This document shows, one piece after another, positions 43,732 to 51,954 of a DNA stretch of 64,000 bases (positions are counted from its first letter, which is position 1; the number at the start of each line of letters is the position of its first letter). Source of the DNA: CADEDV01 sp964412375 (GTDB lineage Bacteria > Bacteroidota > Bacteroidia > Chitinophagales > Chitinophagaceae); assembly GCA_964412375.1 (NCBI GenBank), contig CAYPOD010000009.1, positions 34,946 to 98,945 on the forward strand, written 5' to 3'. The notes under the pieces were generated by a model. That model ran no database searches and had not been told where the DNA came from. It saw only the letters and a list, made by a program, of their open reading frames with translations. Position numbers and translations under genes: made by a program.

Positions 43732-43788
43732 AGATACACTAATTGAACAGCAAAAGTAATTCAAAACAATCCGGCGATAACATTTCTC
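43732..43788. repeat. 57-bp direct repeat, copy 2
   Basis: Includes the last codons and stop of the EamA-type gene (stop at 43761) and spacer. Only 3 of 57 positions differ from copy 1 (42956-43012). Confidence 0.85.
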
Positions 43789-44714
43789 CAGATCAGCAAA
43801 GCCACACCCACCAAAGCAGCGATAACACCGGCAACAGAACGTCCGGAAATGGGTTCTTTGTAAAACATTCTTGCAATAATCAAAGCAAACAAAGGCACCA
43901 GTGAAAAAATAGTTTGCGCTACGGCCACATCAATATGCAGAATGGCGATCATGGAGAGAGTGACGGAAAGAACAGGGTTAAAAATTGTTCCCACAATTGT
44001 ATTTCGTATTCCAGCTTTGCTGTCGCCAATATGCTGAAACACCTGTTTGGTTCGCCGTGTTAACAAGGATAAGAGATATACTAATACCACAGCGGTGAAA
44101 ATGCGGATAAAGCTTGCCGCAAACGGGCCAATACTTTCTCCTGCTGCTGCCTGTTCCAAAAAACCTTTTTTTGAAAATGCCAATGCAGACCCATGGCAGC
44201 AGGCGGCCAGCACACCAAACAAAATACCTGCCAGCACCGAACCATGACCATGATCGGGAATGGATTGCCGTTGCGTACGACCAAGGCTTATGCTCATTAC
44301 TCCCACTATGGTAATGAGCATTCCGCTGATGCCGATAAAATTAATATGCTCATTTACGAGAATGATGCCCGCAAGCAATGCTGCTGCAGGTGACAGCGTA
44401 GTAAGCACCGGGCCATGTTGCGGACCCAGTATGGCATAGCTGCGGAAACTTAAAAGATCACCCGCTACCAATGCTATCACACCCGAAACACCCAGCCATA
44501 TCCAGCCGTTGAAGTATGATGTGCTGAGAATGGAAAAAAAGGAAGCCCCTTCGGCGATGGCTGCAAGCATAAACAGGAGCAACGATGCCAGCAGCAGGCG
44601 CAGGTGGTTCATGCTGGCAACGGGCAACTGCCGCGATGCGGCGGTGAGCGGAAAAACACCGATGGCCCAGCTTAATGTGGCGCTAAGTGCATAAAGCAAT
44701 CCTGCGGAAAGCAT
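43761..44714 (-). CDS. EamA family (DMT superfamily) transporter
   Basis: 317 residues with ten hydrophobic helices in two EamA repeats, about 1-140 and 160-310. N-terminal helix 1 carries LYALSATLSWAIGVFP; the second half contains AACCHGSALAFSKKGF and ends with AGVIAALVGVALLIW. Family members export amino acids, purines or other metabolites. Its 3' end lies within the 57-bp repeat, and the gene probably once ran directly into the saccharopine-dehydrogenase-like gene. The link may be functional, for example export of an amino acid the enzyme acts on, but this is inference. Confidence 0.88.
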   Translation of the reverse strand: MLSAGLLYALSATLSWAIGVFPLTAASRQLPVASMNHLRLLLASLLLFMLAAIAEGASFFSILSTSYFNGWIWLGVSGVIALVAGDLLSFRSYAILGPQHGPVLTTLSPAAALLAGIILVNEHINFIGISGMLITIVGVMSISLGRTQRQSIPDHGHGSVLAGILFGVLAACCHGSALAFSKKGFLEQAAAGESIGPFAASFIRIFTAVVLVYLLSLLTRRTKQVFQHIGDSKAGIRNTIVGTIFNPVLSVTLSMIAILHIDVAVAQTIFSLVPLFALIIARMFYKEPISGRSVAGVIAALVGVALLIWRNVIAGLF

Positions 44715-44769
44715 CAGCTAATTTATTTAAATATAGACCATTTGTATTTTCTTCCTTTGGTTTTGCTAT

Positions 44770-44840
44770 TAAGTCACAAAGACAGGGAGCAAACCAATAT
44801 ATTTTTTTAAATCACTTAGTGGCTTTGTGTTTTTGTGGTA
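44770..44840. repeat. Degenerate palindromic intergenic repeat
   Basis: CACAAAG (44775-44781) and CTTTGTG (44823-44829) lie inside longer imperfect arms (AAGTCACAAAGAC / CTTAGTGGCTTTGTGTTTTT). It resembles the repeat at 51820-51952. The rest of the 44715-45150 gap (about 435 bp) shows no gene or convincing promoter. Confidence 0.5.
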
Positions 44841-45150
44841 TTTCTTACAACAGTCTTTAACCAGGTACACAATCCGTTTATGTTCCTTTTCTCATTTGTA
44901 GTGCTAATTCTACAAGCTAACCCCGTCAAAATATTACCCATAAATAAATCAATCCACTATTTTTTCAGGCATTGCTACAGCTTTTCTTTGCATCCTGTTC
45001 AACAAGAAAAAAGCTCAACAACATAGCTGATTGAGACCTGTGGGAAACGCCAACATCAAAGACCCTGTGAAAAAGCCCTGCCGTCTGTTCAATATCCTTT
45101 GAGAAAGATATCCGTACCCGGGTCCTGACCCTCACATTAAAACATGATCA

Positions 45151-45552
45151 ATGGAACACCAGATCGAATTGAAGCAATTGGTTAACTATGTTACCGGCAC
45201 CCTGACAACAGCCGCCTGTTCCCGCAACAGCCTGTTGGTAAATGATGTGCAACCCGGCATTCATGTCTATGCCGACAAAGAAATCCTTGCAGAAACGCTT
45301 AGCCGTTTGCTGATAAAAACCATCGAACAATCAGAAAACAACTGCATCCGCATTGAAGCTGTCGTTTTCAACCAGATCGTTTCACTGGTAGTTAATCAAA
45401 CCAGCCACTGCACTTGCACCGGCATGGCGGTGAGTGTGGAGCCATTGCAGGTTACCGCTGAAAAATTAGGAGGCAGCATCTCCGTGGTTGCTGACCATGA
45501 GGAAAAAGTGCTGGTAGCATTAAGCTTTTATAATGGCAGAAGAGCTGCCTGA
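45151..45552 (+). CDS. Orphan degenerate HATPase-like protein
   Basis: 133 residues, soluble. Residues about 40-125 resemble the ATP-binding domain of histidine kinases: YADKEILAETLSRLLIKTIE followed by NNCIRIEAVVFNQIV, then a C-terminal AEKLGGSISVVADHEEKVLV. The N-box Asn normally present in that helix and clear G1/G2 Gly boxes are missing, and there is no dimerisation domain or phosphorylatable His. It may be a vestigial or regulatory ATPase-fold protein, perhaps interacting with kinases. It is convergent with the downstream regulator gene, with a 3-bp gap. Confidence 0.6.
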   Translation: MEHQIELKQLVNYVTGTLTTAACSRNSLLVNDVQPGIHVYADKEILAETLSRLLIKTIEQSENNCIRIEAVVFNQIVSLVVNQTSHCTCTGMAVSVEPLQVTAEKLGGSISVVADHEEKVLVALSFYNGRRAA

Positions 45553-45555
45553 GCA

Positions 45556-46539
45556 TCAGGCTGAGATCATCTCCTTATTATATTTATTCCGGTATTCCAG
45601 CGGCGTAAGTCCCGTTATTTTCCTGAACACCGTGCGGAAAGCTTTGGTGTCCGAATAGCCCACCTGATACATCACCTCATTGATGTTTTTCCGGCCGGCT
45701 TCCAGGTTCTTTTTGGCAGCTTCTATTTTTACCCGCTGGATGTATTCCATCACTGTGTTGGCGGTTGCTTTTTTAAACCGTCTTTCCAGATTTCTTCTGC
45801 CCAGCGCAAACATAGAAGCCAGCTGGTCCACCGATATTTTATCCTGGTAGTTCTGTTCAATAAATTCCTGTGCTTTTTTCACCGGCTCATCATCGTGGGT
45901 TTTCTGTCCCTGGAAAATGATAAACGGCGACTGGCTCATACGGTCAATATCAATCATGAATGCTTTGGCTGTCAACACGGCCAGCTCACGACCTGCATAT
46001 TTTTCAATCAGGTAAACCACCAGGTTCAGAAATGAATAAGCACCGCCGCTGCTGTAGATGCCGTCTTCTTCGGTCATGATGCGGTCATCCACTACGTTCA
46101 CTTCGGGAAACATATTGCGGAAGTCATTGGCGGCGATCCAGTGTGTGGCACATCGTTTCCCGTTTACCAAACCTGTTTTGGCTAATAAAAATGCAGCAAT
46201 ACAAAAACTGGCAATCTCTGTTCCTTCTTTGTAGCGTTCCACTATCCAGGGAATAAAAGCAGCATTGCGTTCCATGGCTTGCTGCAGGTCGCCATGCATG
46301 GCAGGGATGATAATGAGGTCGGTTTTTTTCACATCATCAATCAGCACATCGGGGCTGATGGTGTAGCGTCCGTTTCGCTGGCTGATCTCTTTGCTCAGGC
46401 CCACCAACTGAACTTTAAAGGCAGGTGACTGACCCATCATTTCACAAAACTGGTTGGCTTCGGAAAATATCTGGTGGGTGCCGTCAATATTGGGAAGGCT
46501 GCAGTGCCCCTGTGGCACCAAAATGGAAATGTGTTTCAT
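45556..46539 (-). CDS. GlxA-type transcriptional regulator (DJ-1/PfpI domain plus AraC helix-turn-helix)
   Basis: 327 residues. The N-terminal DJ-1/PfpI-like domain (about 1-190) contains DLIIIPAMHGDLQ and the elbow-like EIASFCIAAFLLAKTGLVNG with a Cys at about residue 112. The C-terminal AraC domain (about 225-320) shows KISVDQLASMFALGRRNLER and the second HTH NEVMYQVGYSDTKAFRTVFR. Such regulators often sense amino-acid or betaine-like ligands. It is divergent from the small-protein cluster starting at 46702, which may be its target. Confidence 0.9.
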   Translation of the reverse strand: MKHISILVPQGHCSLPNIDGTHQIFSEANQFCEMMGQSPAFKVQLVGLSKEISQRNGRYTISPDVLIDDVKKTDLIIIPAMHGDLQQAMERNAAFIPWIVERYKEGTEIASFCIAAFLLAKTGLVNGKRCATHWIAANDFRNMFPEVNVVDDRIMTEEDGIYSSGGAYSFLNLVVYLIEKYAGRELAVLTAKAFMIDIDRMSQSPFIIFQGQKTHDDEPVKKAQEFIEQNYQDKISVDQLASMFALGRRNLERRFKKATANTVMEYIQRVKIEAAKKNLEAGRKNINEVMYQVGYSDTKAFRTVFRKITGLTPLEYRNKYNKEMISA

Positions 46540-46701
46540 GTTGGTTTGTTTTGCAATCGCTTAGTGGCTATAAATGTAAACAAGAAAGCTGTCGCAACCA
46601 ACCCCTCAGAATGCCGGATTTGCACCGCACCTTTTCAAAAGCCGGCTTCTATTTTTACAGCCGCGGGAATAAATGATCGTAATACATTCTTACTGCTAAA
46701 A

Positions 46702-46923
46702 ATGCAAATTGAAGTGTTTAAAACAAATGTGGTTGCAAATGACGAAGCAGAACGGATCCTTAGGACCATTCATCATTGTTTTGAAGGATACAGGGCCAAC
46801 TTTGATTTGCAGGATTGTGACCGCATCCTGCGGGTGCAAAGTGGTAACGGCCCTTTGCAGCCTGAAAAGATAATCGGATTGCTGAACGGGCTGGGCTACG
46901 AAATTGACGTATTACCGGGATAA
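46702..46923 (+). CDS. Small HMA-fold-like protein without CxxC
   Basis: 73 residues from MQIEVFKTNVVANDEAERIL; a longer in-frame start upstream would overlap the divergent regulator gene. The pattern (beta-alpha-beta-beta-alpha-beta, with FKTNV and FDLQDCDRILRVQSG) resembles small Bacteroidota proteins of heavy-metal-associated fold, but the metal-binding CxxC is absent. Function unknown. It is the first of a same-strand group: VOC protein, SRPBCC protein, DUF1801 protein and DoxX protein. Confidence 0.65.
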   Translation: MQIEVFKTNVVANDEAERILRTIHHCFEGYRANFDLQDCDRILRVQSGNGPLQPEKIIGLLNGLGYEIDVLPG

Positions 46924-46956
46924 CCATCATTTTTAACCAACACAAAACAAATAAAC

Positions 46957-47367
46957 ATGCCAAACAGAATATTTGTGAACCTGCCGGTGAAAGACCTGCA
47001 ACGTTCGATGAATTTTTTCACCCACCTGGGCTTTTCATTCAACCAGCAATTCACTGATGAAAAAGCTGCCTGTCTTATTATCAATGATGGCAGCATTTAC
47101 GCTATGCTGATCACCGAAGAGTTATTTAAAACCTTTACCAAAAAACCGGTGAGTGATGCAACAAAAGCAACCGAAGTGCTCATTGCATTCGATGCTGAAA
47201 GCCGCAGTGAAGTGGATGACACGATACGCAAAGCCATGGAAGCCGGCGGCTCGGTGTATATGGAAGCGCAGGACCATGGGTGGATGTATGGTCATAGTTT
47301 TGCCGACCCCGATGGTCACCAGTGGGAGATATTATATATAGATGAAACGGCCATTCCGCGAAGCTGA
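46957..47367 (+). CDS. VOC family protein (glyoxalase/bleomycin-resistance fold)
   Basis: 136 residues. Two beta-alpha-beta-beta-beta modules are seen: RIFVNLPVKDLQRSMNFFTH and the C-terminal YGHSFADPDGHQWEILYID. The latter shows the usual DPDGH-x-W/E terminus with metal-ligand residues His and Glu. Such small VOC enzymes are lactoylglutathione-lyase-like or extradiol-like; the substrate is not readable. Gap to the upstream gene is 33 bp and to the SRPBCC gene 45 bp, so co-transcription is likely. Confidence 0.88.
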   Translation: MPNRIFVNLPVKDLQRSMNFFTHLGFSFNQQFTDEKAACLIINDGSIYAMLITEELFKTFTKKPVSDATKATEVLIAFDAESRSEVDDTIRKAMEAGGSVYMEAQDHGWMYGHSFADPDGHQWEILYIDETAIPRS

Positions 47368-47412
47368 GAGTAAAAGTTAATTTTGATTCTTTTCAAATGC
47401 AAATCAACTGAT

Positions 47413-47949
47413 ATGAGCATTTTAATAACCATTCTTATCATTCTCGGCAGCCTTATTGTTCTTTTCCTCATTGCGGGTTTCCTGCTTCCGAAAAATTTCC
47501 GGGTGGTGAGGGAAACGATTATCAACAAACCCAAACAGGAAGTGTTTGATTATGTCAAACTCATCCGCAACCAGGAAAAATACAGTGTGTGGGTGATGAA
47601 AGATCCTGATGTGAATATCGTTTACACCGGCACCGATGGCACGGTGGGATTCAAATCATCCTGGACAAGTGATGACAAGAATGTAGGAATCGGCGAACAG
47701 GAAATCATTAAGATTAAAGAAGGCGAAAGCCTGGAAGTAGAGATCCGATTTAAAAAACCTTTTGTAGCCACCAACTATGGAATCACTGAAGTGAGCAATG
47801 CAGGTAACGGACAAACCAAAGTGACCAGCATTTTTTATGGCGGCTGCACATTCCCGATGAATGTGATGATACACCTGATGATGGCAAAGATGGTGGGGAA
47901 GGATATGCAAAAGAACCTGGCAAACCTGAAAGCAAATCTTGAAAAATAA
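47413..47949 (+). CDS. Membrane-anchored SRPBCC/polyketide-cyclase-like protein
   Basis: 178 residues from MSILITILIILGSLIVLFLI, an N-terminal membrane helix; the frame is open 30 bp further upstream without a better start. The remaining part is a START-like domain opening with RETIINKPKQEVFDYVKLI and closing with a helix containing MIHLMMAKMVGKDMQKNLAN. It might bind a hydrophobic ligand at the membrane. It is part of the same-strand cluster with the VOC and DUF1801 genes. Confidence 0.8.
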   Translation: MSILITILIILGSLIVLFLIAGFLLPKNFRVVRETIINKPKQEVFDYVKLIRNQEKYSVWVMKDPDVNIVYTGTDGTVGFKSSWTSDDKNVGIGEQEIIKIKEGESLEVEIRFKKPFVATNYGITEVSNAGNGQTKVTSIFYGGCTFPMNVMIHLMMAKMVGKDMQKNLANLKANLEK

Positions 47950-47955
47950 AAGAAA

Positions 47956-48345
47956 ATGCAAGCTTCAAAAAGTACCAATGAACATATTGCCGGTTTCGCT
48001 TCGCCTGTAAAGGAGCGGCTGGAAAAAATAAGGGCCACCATTCAAAAAGCGGCACCAAAAGCAGAAGAGACAATCACTTATGGCATCCCAACCTATAAGC
48101 AAAACGGCAACCTGGTTCATTTTGCCGGATATAAAAATCATATCGGCTTCTATCCTGGTTCAGGCGCCATCGAAGCATTTAAAAAAGAGTTTACCGGCTA
48201 TAAAACATCCAAGGGGGCTTTGTTGATCATGCATGATCAGCCATTGCCATTGAAACTCATCAGCCAGATCGTAAAATTCAGGGTGCTGCAAAACTCAGAA
48301 AAGGGAAAATCAAAAAAAGCAAGCAGGAAGGTTGTTAAAAAATAG
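47956..48345 (+). CDS. DUF1801 (YdhG/iron-chaperone-like) protein
   Basis: 129 residues. Motifs TITYGIPTYKQNG, HIGFYPGSGAIEAFK and SKGALLIMHDQPLPLKLI are characteristic of the DUF1801/YdhG group, related to frataxin-like iron chaperones by fold. A basic tail (KKASRKVVKK) follows. The start lies 6 bp after the SRPBCC stop, supporting an operon. Its biochemical role is not known. Confidence 0.88.
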   Translation: MQASKSTNEHIAGFASPVKERLEKIRATIQKAAPKAEETITYGIPTYKQNGNLVHFAGYKNHIGFYPGSGAIEAFKKEFTGYKTSKGALLIMHDQPLPLKLISQIVKFRVLQNSEKGKSKKASRKVVKK

Positions 48346-48463
48346 CCACAGCAAAAAGAAAAGGCACAATAAAAATAATTTTACAAGCTGCCTCATCATC
48401 CTGGAAAAAAGATCATTTATCCTTCGGCACATTCATGGCCGCAGTAACTAAAACAAAAATTAC

Positions 48464-48877
48464 ATGAAGAACAGTTTTATACTTCGCAGCACTTCCCTGC
48501 ATACAGACCTGGCCACTTTGTTGCTGCGCTTTATCCTGGGAGGTCTTTTCATCTATCATGGTTACATCAAGATAGAAAATTACAATACCATTCTTCCGAT
48601 GTTTACAGACATCATTGGGATCGGAAAAAAACTTTCATTCAATCTTATCATCTTTGCCGAGTTTGGTTGCGGCCTGCTAGTCACCCTTGGTTTGTTTACC
48701 CGCCTGTCGGTGATCCCGATTTTCATTTGCATGTTTGTAGCTTATTTTATAGCACACAAAAACGATGCATTCATGATGAAAACCCTCCCCTTTGTTTATA
48801 TGCTGCTTTGCCTGCCGGTGTTTGTGCTGGGCAGCGGCCGCTTTTCCGCCGATCACTTCCTGTTTGGAAGAAAATAA
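48464..48877 (+). CDS. DoxX family membrane protein
   Basis: 137 residues with four hydrophobic segments, at roughly 18-38, 56-76, 79-97 and 105-122, and the DoxX hallmark LLRFILGGLFIYHGYIKI in helix 1 plus FAEFGCGLLVTLGLFTRL. DoxX proteins are small membrane proteins linked to redox or quinone metabolism in some species. The gap of 118 bp from the DUF1801 gene leaves operon membership open. A GGTTAAT-type repeat lies just downstream, ahead of the outer-membrane protein gene. Confidence 0.85.
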   Translation: MKNSFILRSTSLHTDLATLLLRFILGGLFIYHGYIKIENYNTILPMFTDIIGIGKKLSFNLIIFAEFGCGLLVTLGLFTRLSVIPIFICMFVAYFIAHKNDAFMMKTLPFVYMLLCLPVFVLGSGRFSADHFLFGRK

Positions 48878-48885
48878 CCACCGTT

Positions 48886-48901
48886 ATTAACCTTCATTAA
48901 C
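48886..48901. promoter_or_regulatory. GGTTAAT-type direct repeat upstream of the outer-membrane protein gene
   Basis: ATTAACCTTCATTAAC; on the minus strand this is GTTAATGAAGGTTAAT, two GTTAAT units with a 10-bp period. It matches the AAGGTTAAT repeat next to the two-component system at 54529-54547. It lies 73 bp before the start codon at 48974. Confidence 0.55.
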
Positions 48902-48973
48902 AATAATGCAAGCCTGTTTAACCCATTCTCTTATGTTCTAAGAATACTTTCGTAGCTGAAAATCGGAACAGTT

Positions 48974-51793
48974 ATGAGAAAAATTGGTTTGCTGCTACTA
49001 ATTACAGGATGGGCAGCTATCGCACAGGCACAAAAGAATGGCATAGTTAAAGGTGTGGCTTTTGATACCCTTGCCAAACAGCCGGTGGCAATGGCCACGA
49101 TCACGGTCCTTGAAAAGAAAGATTCTTCCCTGGTCACTTTTACCATGACGGATGCGCAGGGCCGTTTTGAACTGAAAGGGTTATCCAATGGTGAATACCG
49201 CCTGCTTATCACCCATGTGAACTATCACAGCAACAATATCCCTTTTACCATCAATGATGAGAACAAGCAAAAGGATTTTGGCAACATAACTATGAACGAT
49301 GCGGCCAAAGTGCTGGGCGAGGTGGTGGTGAGCAATGAGGCGCCGCCGGTGACAATGGTGGGAGACACCGTGCAATACAACGCCGGTTCGTTCCGGGTGA
49401 AGCCCAATGCCAATGTGGAAGAATTGCTGAAAAAACTGCCGGGTGTGAAAGTGGATAAAGATGGCAATGTCACCGCACAGGGTGAAAAAGTGAACCGGGT
49501 GCTGGTGGATGGCAAAGAGTTTTTTGGCAACGATCCCAAACTGGCCACCAAAAATCTGCCTGCCGATGCAGTGGATAAAGTGCAGGTATATGATAAACAA
49601 AGCGACCAGGCCCAGCTCACGGGGTTTGATGACGGCAATTATGAAAAGACCATCAACCTGAAGCTGAAACAGGATAAGAAGAAAGGATTGTTTGGAAAGA
49701 TCATGGCAGGTGCCGGGGATAAGGAAAGATACGAGAGCCGCTTTAATGTGAACTCTTTCAAAGGAGCCAGGCAGATGTCGGCTATTGGTATGGGCAATAA
49801 TACCAATGCAGAAGGTTTTTCGTTTATGGATATTCTCAATTTCACCGGGGCCATGAACCAGATGCGGCAGGGTGGTGGCGGCGGCAATGTTAGTATCAAC
49901 ATTTCAGGTGATGAAGCAGCCGCATTCGGCATGAGCAATAACCGCAACGGCGGTATCAACACGGCATGGGGCGGTGGCATCAACTACAATAATATCATCG
50001 GCACCAAACATGATTTCCAGAGCAATTATTTTTATAACCGTTTTAATCCTGAAATGACCAGCAGGGTGCTGCGCCAGAATTTTTTGCCCGGCGGCACCAA
50101 CTTCTACAACCAGAATTCCTATAGCGATAACCTGAACAATTCACATCGCCTGAACCTGAACAATCTTTTCCAGATAGATTCATTTCATTCTATCCGGATC
50201 AACCCCTCCTTCAGCTACCAGCGCACCAGCAACCGGTCGCAGACACAATACAGCACCATGATGGAGAACGGTGCAATGGTGAATGAAGGTTTCAGCAACA
50301 ACCTTTCAAACAGCGAGGGATTTAATTTTAGTAACAACCTGGTCTTTCGTAAAAAATTCAAAAGACCCGGCCGCACTTTTTCTCTTTCTCTCACCAACAC
50401 ATTTAATGAAAGCGAAGGAAACGGCAGCCTGGAATCCATCATCAACTATTACAGCGGCGGCACCATCAACCGCAGGGATACGCTGAACCAGGAAAACAGC
50501 AGCACAGGCAGCCTGAAGGGATATAATGCAAGAGCTGTTTATACTGAACCCTTATGGAGAAAATCGCTGCTGGAGATCAGCGCTGGCAACAGCAACACCA
50601 AAAATGTTTCTGAGAAGATCACTTATAATTTCAACAACCAGAGCGGCAAGTATGATCAGCTGAATGAACAGCTCAGCAATGATTTTGAAAATGTATATGG
50701 CTATACCAATGCCGGTGTACGCATTCGGAAACAGGGAAAAAAATTCAATTATTCAGCTGGTCTTTCCTGGCAGCAGGCCAACCTCGAAGGAAAGATCATC
50801 ATGGATAACAAGGATTCTGTGATTACGCAACGGTTCAATAACCTGTTGCCCAATGCCAGCTTCAAGTATAACTTCAGCCGTTTCAGGAGTTTTTCTATCA
50901 ATTATTCCACCAATACCAACCAGCCTGCGTTGTCGCAGCTGCAACCGGTGCCCGATATAAGCAATCCGCTATATATCCGGGAAGGTAATCCTGACCTGAA
51001 ACAGGAGTTCAGCCACATGCTGAGAGGAAACCTGAACCTGCTGAGCCCTTACAAGAACAAAAACTTTTTTATGTTCTTCACCGCCATTATGACCAATAAC
51101 CGGATCGTCAACAACGACTCGGTGGACCTGGCAACAGGTATCAAACGTACCAGGCCGGTGAACGTGGACGGCGTGTATAACCTGAATGGTAATATCAGCT
51201 ACAGCATGCCGTTGAAGTTTATGAAAGCAACGGTTGAAGTAAGCAGTTTTGCCCGCTTCAACCGCGGCAAACAGTTTATCAATAACCTGGAAAACGATAT
51301 CCGCACTTTCTCTATGGGACCCCAAATGCGGCTCGACATCAATGCCACTGACAAAATCAACTTCGGGGTTTCTGCTGAATATGGAATTAACCACACGAAA
51401 TATTCATTACAATCTGCATTGAATAATAAATTCTTTTCGCAGGAATACAACGGCTCGGTGGGCTGGCAACTACCAAAAAACTTTTTCTTCAACACAGAGT
51501 TCACCTACACGATCAACAGCCGCCGTGCCGAAGGGTTCAATACAAACATTCCTATCTGGAATGCCAGCTTCAGCAAACAATTCCTGAAATATAACCGCGG
51601 TGAATTAAGGATGGCTGTGACTGACCTGCTGAACCGCAACACCGGCATCAGCCGCAACACCAATCAGAACTATATTGAGGACAGGGAAGTGAATACACTG
51701 CGCCGTTTCTTCCTGCTGAGCTTTACCTATAGCCTGAGTAAAGCTGGTGCAGGTGGTCCTTCACAGGGTGGTGTCAGGATGATCATGCGGTAG
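48974..51793 (+). CDS. Outer-membrane beta-barrel protein with carboxypeptidase-regulatory-like domain (TonB-receptor-like)
   Basis: 939 residues. A signal peptide (MRKIGLLLLITGWAAIAQAQ) is followed by the regulatory-like domain (about 24-105, GIVKGVAFDTLAKQPVAMAT). A plug-like segment is at about 110-225 (KPNANVEELLKKLPGVKVDK, VLVDGKEFFGNDPKLATKNL), then a long barrel ending in LSFTYSLSKAG. It is closely paralogous to the protein at 25378-28302, with a shorter Gly-rich loop (RQGGGGGN, about residue 298). It is located in the outer membrane; the ligand is unknown. A GGTTAAT repeat upstream suggests control by the two-component system 3 kb downstream. Confidence 0.88.
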   Translation: MRKIGLLLLITGWAAIAQAQKNGIVKGVAFDTLAKQPVAMATITVLEKKDSSLVTFTMTDAQGRFELKGLSNGEYRLLITHVNYHSNNIPFTINDENKQKDFGNITMNDAAKVLGEVVVSNEAPPVTMVGDTVQYNAGSFRVKPNANVEELLKKLPGVKVDKDGNVTAQGEKVNRVLVDGKEFFGNDPKLATKNLPADAVDKVQVYDKQSDQAQLTGFDDGNYEKTINLKLKQDKKKGLFGKIMAGAGDKERYESRFNVNSFKGARQMSAIGMGNNTNAEGFSFMDILNFTGAMNQMRQGGGGGNVSINISGDEAAAFGMSNNRNGGINTAWGGGINYNNIIGTKHDFQSNYFYNRFNPEMTSRVLRQNFLPGGTNFYNQNSYSDNLNNSHRLNLNNLFQIDSFHSIRINPSFSYQRTSNRSQTQYSTMMENGAMVNEGFSNNLSNSEGFNFSNNLVFRKKFKRPGRTFSLSLTNTFNESEGNGSLESIINYYSGGTINRRDTLNQENSSTGSLKGYNARAVYTEPLWRKSLLEISAGNSNTKNVSEKITYNFNNQSGKYDQLNEQLSNDFENVYGYTNAGVRIRKQGKKFNYSAGLSWQQANLEGKIIMDNKDSVITQRFNNLLPNASFKYNFSRFRSFSINYSTNTNQPALSQLQPVPDISNPLYIREGNPDLKQEFSHMLRGNLNLLSPYKNKNFFMFFTAIMTNNRIVNNDSVDLATGIKRTRPVNVDGVYNLNGNISYSMPLKFMKATVEVSSFARFNRGKQFINNLENDIRTFSMGPQMRLDINATDKINFGVSAEYGINHTKYSLQSALNNKFFSQEYNGSVGWQLPKNFFFNTEFTYTINSRRAEGFNTNIPIWNASFSKQFLKYNRGELRMAVTDLLNRNTGISRNTNQNYIEDREVNTLRRFFLLSFTYSLSKAGAGGPSQGGVRMIMR

Positions 51794-51819
51794 ATTTGTT
51801 GCATACAAATTTTTGGAAA

Positions 51820-51952
51820 GAGACTGTCTCAAAAGTATTCTAAGAAGTATTTTGCCACGAAGGCTCGAAGGCACAAAGAATTTATGACCAACCTTAGTGT
51901 TGCTTAGTGTCTTGGTGACTTTGTGGCGAAAAAGACCTTTTGAGGCAGCCTC
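51820..51952. repeat. Nested palindromic intergenic repeat (about 133 bp)
   Basis: The outer arms GAGACTGTCTCAAAAG (51820-51835) and CTTTTGAGGCAGCCTC (51937-51952) pair with two mismatches. Inside are imperfect arms TTTTGCCACGAAGG and CTTTGTGGCGAAAA. This is a MITE- or REP-like element with no ORF, and a degenerate relative occurs at 44770. It may terminate transcription from both sides. Confidence 0.7.
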
Positions 51953-51954
51953 TT

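Noticed and set aside
43761..44714. EamA gene truncated by the insert
   Set aside because: Its reading frame continues to a stop within the intact copy of the 57-bp repeat, so the gene is complete.
46474..46701. Longer version of the 73-residue protein beginning at 46474
   Set aside because: The added 76 residues overlap the divergent regulator's coding region and are not protein-like, whereas the shorter start is A-rich upstream and fits the conserved fold.
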